This document shows positions 1 through 4,729 of a DNA stretch of 7,297 bases, piece after piece. Under the pieces are notes generated by a model that ran no database searches, was not told where the DNA came from, and was given only the letters and a program-made list of their open reading frames with translations. This stretch comes from Bacillota bacterium (GTDB taxonomy: Bacteria; Bacillota; Clostridia; Lachnospirales; Lachnospiraceae). Made by a program: the position numbers and the translations under genes. Positions within the stretch are counted from its first letter, which is position 1. Every line of letters begins with the position of its first letter. Where the stretch lies: assembly GCA_023392615.1 (NCBI GenBank), contig JAEVYT010000001.1, forward strand, positions 1-7,297. Reading direction: 5' to 3'.

Positions 1-194
1 TCCAGGCGGCGCGCTACGGCATCAACATCACGGGCGCGTCCATCTACGTGAACACGCAGCCCTGCGTCGTGTGCGCCAAGATGCTCATCAACGCCGGCAT
101 CGAGGAGATCGTCTACCAGAACCCGTATCCCGACGAGCTGGCCATGTCCATGCTCGAGGAAGCCGGCATGAAGCTGCGCGTGTTCGAGGGGTAG
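1..194 (+). CDS. comEB: Deoxycytidylate (dCMP) deaminase, 3' end only
   Basis: This is the C-terminal 63 codons of a zinc-dependent cytidine/deoxycytidylate deaminase family protein, open from the window edge (first full codon at base 3) to TAG at 192-194. The segment NTQPCVVCAKMLINAGI holds the PCxxC motif, whose two cysteines (codons at 63-65 and 72-74) bind the catalytic zinc. The partner His-Ala-Glu motif would lie upstream, outside the window. The tail (YPDELAMSMLEEAGMK) resembles dCMP deaminases rather than tRNA adenosine deaminases. Members convert dCMP to dUMP in the cytosol, feeding thymidylate synthesis. In Gram-positive bacteria dCMP deaminase genes often sit in a housekeeping cluster just before the atp operon, which fits this location. 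The 268-base gap after it suggests a separate transcription unit. A related deaminase subfamily cannot be excluded from the fragment, so the symbol is tentative. Confidence 0.8.
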   Translation, partial: QAARYGINITGASIYVNTQPCVVCAKMLINAGIEEIVYQNPYPDELAMSMLEEAGMKLRVFEG

Positions 195-462
195 GATGCG
201 GAGAGGGCGGAGAGAGGACGGCGTCCGGTCCTGAAATGGGGTTATTCACCTATCAATTAGTTCCCCCTCCGCTTCTCTCCGAATATACAGTTTCATCCCT
301 CCGCTCCCTAGGGTTTATTCAGTTTTCTGCCGGATTTATCCACCACTCACCCGAAAATCGGATGTTTTTGTTACCTTCTCGTAGAATAAATCGAACGTTC
401 CGTTATCATACGTACCGGTTTAATAGGGTGCGTCTGCAAGCGCATGGATTTGAAAGCAGGCT
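195..462. other. AT-rich intergenic region, probable atp operon control region
   Basis: This is the only long gene-free stretch between transcription units. From about 236 it is visibly more AT-rich than the coding DNA and carries pyrimidine tracts (262-280, 295-308). Structures seen: a purine-rich segment at 208-217 that can pair with 272-281 (ten pairs, one G-U); a bulged stem at 330-361; an 8-base palindrome GAACGTTC at 393-400; and a short stem at 428-433/440-445 just before the atpI start. The best -10-like hexamer is TAGAAT at 382-387, but no TTGACA-like -35 lies 16-18 bases upstream. I infer that the atp promoter lies here, but I cannot place it. No convincing small ORF or RNA gene was recognised. 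Confidence 0.5.
330..369 (+). terminator. Weak candidate intrinsic terminator after the deaminase gene
   Basis: CCG at 330-332 and ATTT at 334-337 pair with AAATCGG at 355-361, leaving G333 bulged and a 17-base loop. A smaller alternative is CCGA/TCGG (351-354/358-361) with an AAA loop. A five-T run follows at 365-369, broken from the stem by ATG. The stem is AT-rich and bulged, so termination would be inefficient. It lies more than 130 bases after the deaminase stop. The call is plausible only because no better terminator is visible in the gap. Confidence 0.25.
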
Positions 463-744
463 ATGGTACTAGCGATCGTTTTGGGGGCGTTGTCCGGGGC
501 GCTCGGCGTGTTGCCGCTGTTTCTCGGATTGCGAATGACGAGGCGGGTGACCGACACCAGCAATTTGGGCCATGCAGGCGCCCTGATGCTCGGTGTGCTG
601 TTGTCGTTCGTCATCCTTTTCCTCGGAGCCATCGCCTGCGTCGTCCTCGCGCGCGACATAGCGGTGCCCTTCGTCTTGGCGGAAGCGGCGGTGCTCGTTG
701 CCTGCGCAATCGGCTACGGCGTATATACATTTGTACGGAAGTAG
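463..744 (+). CDS. atpI: AtpI-like small membrane protein of the ATP synthase operon
   Basis: A 93-residue, very hydrophobic protein with three likely transmembrane helices (about residues 2-22, 40-63 and 66-90). A basic patch LRMTRR after the first helix and a final RK suggest cytoplasmic loops. It sits directly before atpB, the usual place of atpI. AtpI proteins are poorly conserved, not part of the final enzyme, and have been linked to c-ring assembly and Mg2+ handling. No diagnostic motif is visible, and classical AtpI has about four helices, so the assignment rests on position, size and topology. ATG 463 is the first possible start, because an in-frame TGA lies at 451-453. The ribosome site is poor: AAGCAGG at 454-460 ends only two bases before the start. 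Weak translation would suit a low-abundance assembly factor. The stop is 18 bases before atpB, in the same frame. Confidence 0.6.
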   Translation: MVLAIVLGALSGALGVLPLFLGLRMTRRVTDTSNLGHAGALMLGVLLSFVILFLGAIACVVLARDIAVPFVLAEAAVLVACAIGYGVYTFVRK

Positions 745-762
745 GATGGGAAGGTAAGACAC

Positions 763-1548
763 GTGAATCCACTTGATCAACTAGCGGCCGAGGTGCCCCA
801 TCTGCAGCATTCGTTCGACCCGGTCTTTGTGTTCGGCTCGGGCTCGTTCGGCATGACCCAGTACGTGCTGTGGATGATCATCTGCTTCGTCATCACGCTC
901 ATCGTCGTGCTGACGGCGGGGAAGCGCCTCACGCTCATCCCCACGAACAAGTTCACGAACATGGTCGAGTACGGCTACGAGTTCGTGAAGAAGGACATGG
1001 GCGAGAGCGCCATCGGCCACGGCTACAAGAAGCACATCCCGTTTCTGGCCACGCTGTTCTTCTTCATTCTCATCAGCAACTTCGTGGGCCTCATCCCCGG
1101 CTGCAAGACGCCCACCGGCTCCATCTCCATCACGTGGGCCCTCGCCGCCATCTCGTTCGTGTACTTCATCTTCTACGGCATCAAGGTCAAGGGCCTGGGC
1201 GGCTATCTCAAGTCGTTCGCGCCGGCCGGCCTGCCTGTGGTCATGGTGCCCATCGTGTGGTTCCTGGAGCTCTTCTCCACGGTGCTGCGCGTGCTCACGC
1301 TCGCCGTGCGACTCTACGGCAACATGTTCGCCGGCCATATGGTGCTCGGCATCTTCGCCTTGCTCACCAGCGTGTTCATCGGCTCCGCCATCCAGGGCGC
1401 GGGCGTTGCGGTGGGCGGCATCTCCATCGCCTGGATGCTGTTCCTGTTCGCCATGTACGCGCTCGAGGTGCTGGTCGCGTTCCTGCAGGCCTACGTGTTC
1501 ACCATCCTGAGCGCGGTGTACATCGGCTTGGCGACGTCCGACCACTAG
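763..1548 (+). CDS. atpB: F1Fo ATP synthase subunit a (proton channel)
   Basis: A 261-residue integral membrane protein forming the two proton half-channels beside the c-ring. Helices run at about residues 30-52, 91-112, 122-142, 162-187, 190-207 and 217-250. Family hallmarks are the NFVGLIPG motif ending the second helix, PTGSISITWALA, and LAVRLYGNMFAGH with the essential arginine at Arg183 (codon 1309-1311; E. coli Arg210). In the last helix Gln242 matches E. coli Gln252. His192 and Glu235 occupy the E. coli Glu219 and His245 positions, the reciprocal swap typical of many non-enteric and mitochondrial a subunits. The GTG start at 763 is chosen because GGGAAGGT (748-755) lies eight bases before it and an in-frame TAG at 742-744 blocks extension. 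Length is normal. Identification is secure. Confidence 0.97.
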   Translation: MNPLDQLAAEVPHLQHSFDPVFVFGSGSFGMTQYVLWMIICFVITLIVVLTAGKRLTLIPTNKFTNMVEYGYEFVKKDMGESAIGHGYKKHIPFLATLFFFILISNFVGLIPGCKTPTGSISITWALAAISFVYFIFYGIKVKGLGGYLKSFAPAGLPVVMVPIVWFLELFSTVLRVLTLAVRLYGNMFAGHMVLGIFALLTSVFIGSAIQGAGVAVGGISIAWMLFLFAMYALEVLVAFLQAYVFTILSAVYIGLATSDH

Positions 1549-1695
1549 GAGATCGTCCCCGCTGGCCGCGCGAGCGGGCGGCATCGCGCCGAGGGCGCGG
1601 AACCACGGTTCATACCGGCACTCCACGGCCGGTTGACATAAACAGGTTGTCCAAAGTCTCCGAGGTTGGCTCGGAAACGGTAAAAGGAGGAAATT
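1549..1695 (+). promoter_or_regulatory. Structured leader between atpB and atpE
   Basis: This 147-base spacer is unusually long for the operon and contains three possible hairpins. First, CCGCGC 1566-1571 pairs with GCGCGG 1595-1600, enclosing an inner GGCG/CGCC stem (1577-1580/1587-1590). Second, ACCGGC 1614-1619 pairs with GCCGGT 1628-1633 across an 8-base loop. Third, TCCGAG 1659-1664 pairs with CTCGGA 1670-1675 across a GTTGG loop, ending ten bases before the ribosome site. None is followed by a T-run, so none is an obvious terminator. In E. coli the region before atpE boosts its translation to supply the c-ring. A similar role, or an mRNA processing or stability role, is inferred here. 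TTGACA occurs at 1633-1638, but no -10 is suitably placed. Confidence 0.5.
1684..1690 (+). promoter_or_regulatory. Strong ribosome binding site of atpE
   Basis: AAGGAGG, with further A residues before it, lies five bases ahead of GTG 1696. This near-perfect match to the 16S rRNA 3' end fixes the GTG start and fits the need to make the c subunit in large excess over other subunits. Confidence 0.85.
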
Positions 1696-1914
1696 GTGGA
1701 AACTACCATCGTTCTTGCGGCTCTGAAGCTCGTGGGCTACGGCCTGTCGACCATCGGCCCCGGCGTCGGCATCGGCATCGCCTGCTATGGCTGCTGCGTC
1801 GCGACCGCCCGCCAGCCCGAACTGCAGGGTCGTCTGTTCACGAACTTCATCATCGGCGCCGCCCTCGCCGAGGCCCTCGGCCTCATCGGCTTCGTTCTGA
1901 CCTTCATCGTGTAA
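1696..1914 (+). CDS. atpE: F1Fo ATP synthase subunit c (rotor ring)
   Basis: A 72-residue helical hairpin that assembles into the membrane rotor ring. Helix 1 (about 5-36) carries the glycine motif G21-P-G-V-G-I-G27; the polar loop is ARQPELQGR (38-46); helix 2 (about 47-72) holds the ion-binding carboxylate Glu59 (codon 1870-1872) in GAALAEALGL. The helix 1 position facing Glu59 is Ile26 rather than Gln, and Ala60 follows Glu59 where sodium-binding rings usually have Ser or Thr. Proton coupling is therefore predicted. Unusual points are Pro22, where most family members have Ala, and three cysteines (30, 33, 34) near the end of helix 1. The length matches compact Gram-positive c subunits. The GTG start is fixed by AAGGAGG five bases upstream. 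Identification is secure; ring size cannot be read from sequence. Confidence 0.97.
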   Translation: METTIVLAALKLVGYGLSTIGPGVGIGIACYGCCVATARQPELQGRLFTNFIIGAALAEALGLIGFVLTFIV

Positions 1915-1951
1915 CTCGGCCTTATTCGGACATATTTGCCGCAAGAAGGCT

Positions 1952-1960
1952 AAAGGAGGT
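1952..1960 (+). promoter_or_regulatory. Strong ribosome binding site of atpF
   Basis: AAAGGAGGT sits six bases before GTG 1967. It decides the start in favour of a protein with a signal-peptide-like N-terminus over the internal ATG at 2000, which has no ribosome site. A weak five-pair stem (1919-1923 with 1946-1950) lies in the same 52-base spacer. Nothing else was recognised there. Confidence 0.85.
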
Positions 1961-1966
1961 TACAAC

Positions 1967-2584
1967 GTGAAAGACAGAGCGAAAAAAGCATCGACTCGCA
2001 TGGGGGCTGCCGCAGTTGCCGGCGCCGGCATGACGTTTGCTTTTCCCGCGCTCGCGTTCGCCAGTGAGGAGGAGGCAGGCGGCATCAGCGCCATCCTGCC
2101 CGACATGGCGGAGTTCATCCCCATGCTCGTCATCTTCATCTTGCTGTGGATCGTCCTCGCGAAGCTCGGCTGGCCCAAGTTCGAGGCCATGCTGTCCAAG
2201 CGCGAGACGATGATCAAGGATGCCCTCGAGAAGTCCGAAGAGGCCCGCATCGAGAGCGAGCGGGTGCTCGAGGAGTACCGGGTGCAGCTGGCCGATGCCA
2301 AGGCCCAGGCGGCCCAGATCGTGGCCGACGCCAAGCAGACCGGCGAAGCCGCCAAGGCCGACATCACGGCCAAGGCCCAGTCCGAGGCGACCGACATGAT
2401 CGCCAAGGCGCGCACGGCCATCGAGGCGGAGAAGAAGGCTGCCATCGCCGAGCTCCAGAGCTCCGTCGCCGACACGTCCGTCGCGGTTGCGGCGCGCCTC
2501 ATCGGCGAGGACCTCTCGGAGAGCGAGCATCGCAAGATGATCGAGCGCTACGTGAACGAGGCGGGCAGTTTCGATGCCAACTAA
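1967..2584 (+). CDS. atpF: F1Fo ATP synthase subunit b with N-terminal signal-peptide-like extension
   Basis: A 205-residue b subunit of the peripheral stalk, which holds the alpha3beta3 head to subunit a. Residues 1-32 look like a cleavable signal peptide: basic start (Lys2, Arg4, Lys6, Lys7, Arg11), hydrophobic core about 12-26, then P27-ALAFA ending in an AxA site before Ser33. There is no lipobox cysteine. An acidic EEE stretch follows, then the membrane helix (about 49-66, IPMLVIFILLWIVLAKLGW), then a long charged Ala/Glu/Lys-rich coiled coil (about 73-180) and the terminal VAARLIGEDLSESEHRKMIERYV segment that contacts delta. Typical b subunits are about 155-175 residues without cleavable leaders, so the extension explains the length. 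Its 3' end overlaps the atpH start by 11 bases. Family assignment is secure; cleavage is inferred. Confidence 0.95.
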   Translation: MKDRAKKASTRMGAAAVAGAGMTFAFPALAFASEEEAGGISAILPDMAEFIPMLVIFILLWIVLAKLGWPKFEAMLSKRETMIKDALEKSEEARIESERVLEEYRVQLADAKAQAAQIVADAKQTGEAAKADITAKAQSEATDMIAKARTAIEAEKKAAIAELQSSVADTSVAVAARLIGEDLSESEHRKMIERYVNEAGSFDAN

Positions 2585-3152
2585 TCGTCTTATCGTCAAA
2601 GAGGAAGTGGCAGTGTATGCCGCCGTCCTGTTCGATGGGGCGTTCGAGGCGGGCGGCCAGGAGGCGGTCCTCGAGGTGCGCGACCAGATGGTCCGCGTAG
2701 CCGGGGCCATGCGCACGAACATGGAGCTGTCCGTTGCCTTGTCAGATCCGGGCTACACGCCCGAGCAGCGGGGCGAGCTTGCCAGGAACGTGTTCGCTGG
2801 CTGCAACCCGGTCCTGCTCGACGTGCTGGCGGTTCTGGCCGAACGGGGCGACGCCGCGCTGCTGCCCCGCGTGCTCGAGAACTACGCAGAGCAGCTGCAG
2901 AGCAAGTTGAACCTGTGCGTGGTGGACGTTACGACGGCGGTTCCGCTGGACGACGCCCTGCGACGCATCATTACGGAAAAAGCCGAAGCCGATCTGGACA
3001 CGAACGTCGTCCTGCGCGAGAGCGTCGACAAGTCCATATTGGGCGGCATCATCATGAGCACGAACGGGAAGCGCATCGACGCCAGCGTGGCGTCCCAGCT
3101 CGACCATGCCCGCAACGTGCTCAAAACGACTACAGATGGAGGTGAATGCTAG
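2574..3152 (+). CDS. atpH: F1Fo ATP synthase subunit delta
   Basis: A 192-residue delta (OSCP-type) subunit that joins the b stalk to the top of the F1 head. The helical N-terminal domain carries the family pattern around VAVYAAVLFDGAFEAG. The C-terminal domain ends in ILGGIIMSTNGKRIDASV followed by SQLDHARNVLK, the classic delta signature. The start is uncertain. ATG 2574 overlaps atpF by 11 bases and has only a distant GAGG (2558-2561). GTG 2613 has AGAGGA (2600-2605) seven bases upstream, would remove 13 residues and would still keep the conserved VYAAVLF region. GTG 2607 is less well spaced. I keep ATG 2574 because the overlap suits translational coupling with atpF. At its 3' end the stop codon shares one base with the preferred atpA start. 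Confidence 0.93.
   Translation: MPTNRLIVKEEVAVYAAVLFDGAFEAGGQEAVLEVRDQMVRVAGAMRTNMELSVALSDPGYTPEQRGELARNVFAGCNPVLLDVLAVLAERGDAALLPRVLENYAEQLQSKLNLCVVDVTTAVPLDDALRRIITEKAEADLDTNVVLRESVDKSILGGIIMSTNGKRIDASVASQLDHARNVLKTTTDGGEC
3138..3142 (+). promoter_or_regulatory. atpA ribosome binding site inside the end of atpH
   Basis: GGAGG (extending to GGAGGTGA at 3138-3145) lies nine bases before GTG 3152 but only three before ATG 3146. The spacing favours GTG 3152, which overlaps the atpH stop codon TAG (3150-3152) by one base. Confidence 0.65.
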
Positions 3153-4717
3153 TGACTGAGATCACCGCTAAGTCCATTGACGATGCGTTGCGCAAGCAGC
3201 TTGACGCCCTGAAGGTCAACATCGAGTCTCGCGAGGTCGGAACCGTTATCCAAATCGGCGACGGCATCGCCCGCGTCGACGGCCTGCGCGACGCCATGGC
3301 AGGCGAGCTCCTCGAATTCGTCGGCCAGGGCGGCAAGACCGTTTACGGTCTGGCCCAGAACCTCGAAGAAGACGAGGTCGGCGCCGTGCTTCTCGGCGAT
3401 GTCACGGCAATCAGGGAGAACGACCAGGTCCGCACGACCGGCCGTATCGTGGAAGTTCCGTCGGGCAGGGAGATGCTCGGCCGCGTGGTCAACCCGCTCG
3501 GCATGCCCATCGACGGCAAGGGCCCCATCAAGGCCGAGGGCATGCGCCCCGTGGAGTTCAAGGCCCCCGGCGTTATCGCCCGCAAGCCGGTGCACGAGCC
3601 CATGCAGACCGGCATCCTGGCCATCGACTCGATGATCCCCGTCGGCCGCGGCCAGCGCGAGCTCATCATCGGCGACCGCCAGACCGGCAAGACCGCCATT
3701 GCGGTTGATGCTATCATCAACCAAAAGGGCAAGGACATGATCTGCATCTACGTGGCTATCGGCCAGAAGGCCTCCACGGTTGCCGGCATCGTCGAGACGC
3801 TCGAGCGCCATGGCGCCATGGACTATACGATCATCGTGTCGGCCTCCGCGTCCGACTCCGCGCCGCTGCAGTACATCGCCCCCATGGCGGGTGCCGCCAT
3901 CGGCGAGTTCTTCATGTACAACGGCGAGGACGGCAAGCCGGCTTCCGCCGAGAACCCCGGCCGCCACGTGCTGTGCGTCTACGACGACCTGTCCAAGCAG
4001 GCCGTGGCCTACCGCCAGATGTCGCTGACGCTGCGTCGTCCTCCGGGACGCGAGGCGTACCCCGGCGACGTGTTCTACCTGCATTCGCGCCTGCTGGAGC
4101 GCGCGGTGAAGATGAACGACGAGAACGGTGCGGGCTCCCTCACGGCGCTCCCCATCATCGAGACGCAGGCCGGCGACGTGTCCGCCTACATCCCGACGAA
4201 CGTCATCTCCATCACCGACGGCCAGATCTTCCTGCAGACCGACCTGTTCTTCCAGGGCCAGCGCCCGGCTGTCGACGTGGGTATCTCCGTGTCGCGAGTC
4301 GGCGGCTCCGCGCAGATCAAGGCCATGAAGCAGGTTGCCGGCTCGCTGCGCCTCGACCTCGCGTCCTACCGTGAGCTGCAGGCGTTCACGCAGTTCGGCA
4401 GCGACCTGGACAAGGCCACGCAGGATCAGCTGAACCGCGGCGCCCACATGACCGAGCTGCTGAAGCAGGGTCGCTACAACCCCATGCCGGTCGAGGAGCA
4501 GGCGGTGTCCATCTATGCAGGCGGGCACGGCTACCTCGACGACATCCCGGTGAGCGACGTCGTGCGCTTCCGCAGCGAGCTGCTCGATTACCTCCGCGCC
4601 TCCAAGCCGGAGATCTTCGAGAACATTGTGAAGGAGCAGAAGTTTACCGACGCGATCGAAACCGAGCTGAACGCTGCCATCGAGGCCTTCAAGCTGACGT
4701 TCTCGGCTTCGGCTTAA
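3152..4717 (+). CDS. atpA: F1Fo ATP synthase subunit alpha
   Basis: The non-catalytic nucleotide-binding subunit of F1, 521 residues from GTG 3152 (523 from ATG 3146, judged too close to the ribosome site). Visible motifs: an N-terminal beta-barrel (about 25-95), Walker A GDRQTGKT (174-181, Lys180), QKASTVAGIV, Walker B VYDD (Asp278-Asp279) followed by LSKQAVAYRQ, LRRPPGREAYPGDVFYLHSRLLER, LPIIETQAGDVSAYIPTNVI, and SVSRVGG with the arginine (Arg382) that reaches into the catalytic site on beta. The helical C-terminal domain contains ELLKQGRYNPMPVEEQ. Everything needed for activity is present. The oddity is a 12-residue Gly/Pro/Ala/Glu-rich insertion (261-272, GKPASAENPGRH) between the GED turn and the Walker B strand, absent from E. 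coli-type alpha as I remember it. atpG follows after 12 bases. Confidence 0.97.
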   Translation: MTEITAKSIDDALRKQLDALKVNIESREVGTVIQIGDGIARVDGLRDAMAGELLEFVGQGGKTVYGLAQNLEEDEVGAVLLGDVTAIRENDQVRTTGRIVEVPSGREMLGRVVNPLGMPIDGKGPIKAEGMRPVEFKAPGVIARKPVHEPMQTGILAIDSMIPVGRGQRELIIGDRQTGKTAIAVDAIINQKGKDMICIYVAIGQKASTVAGIVETLERHGAMDYTIIVSASASDSAPLQYIAPMAGAAIGEFFMYNGEDGKPASAENPGRHVLCVYDDLSKQAVAYRQMSLTLRRPPGREAYPGDVFYLHSRLLERAVKMNDENGAGSLTALPIIETQAGDVSAYIPTNVISITDGQIFLQTDLFFQGQRPAVDVGISVSRVGGSAQIKAMKQVAGSLRLDLASYRELQAFTQFGSDLDKATQDQLNRGAHMTELLKQGRYNPMPVEEQAVSIYAGGHGYLDDIPVSDVVRFRSELLDYLRASKPEIFENIVKEQKFTDAIETELNAAIEAFKLTFSASA

Positions 4718-4729
4718 GGCAGGTAGACC

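Noticed and set aside
214..232. Stem AGGAC/GTCCT after the deaminase stop as a terminator
   Set aside because: It is only five pairs with an eight-base loop and no T-run, and a competing GGAC/GTCC pairing exists. It is not convincing as an intrinsic terminator.
393..400. GAACGTTC palindrome as a LexA/SOS box
   Set aside because: Gram-positive LexA sites have GAAC and GTTC separated by four bases (CGAACNNNNGTTCG). Here the half-sites abut, so the match is not valid.
71..472. A 133-codon plus-strand open frame through the intergenic gap
   Set aside because: Its first part is an out-of-frame reading of the deaminase gene and the rest crosses the AT-rich gap. There is no credible ribosome site and no protein-like hydrophobic or domain pattern.
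1633..1661. Possible internal promoter before atpE (TTGACA at 1633-1638)
   Set aside because: The hexamer is perfect, but at 16-18 bases downstream the sequence is GC-rich (around AGTCTCCG) with nothing like TATAAT. The TTGACA also begins inside the second hairpin.
781..1944. A 387-codon minus-strand open frame opposite atpB and atpE
   Set aside because: It is in register with atpB and ends at its rare CTA codon (781-783). Composition is Asp/Glu/His/Arg-rich shadow sequence, while the sense strand encodes unmistakable a and c subunits.
870..1970. A 366-codon plus-strand open frame overlapping atpB and atpE
   Set aside because: The product is Arg/His/Gly-rich, typical of an out-of-frame reading of GC-rich DNA, and it covers two well-identified genes.
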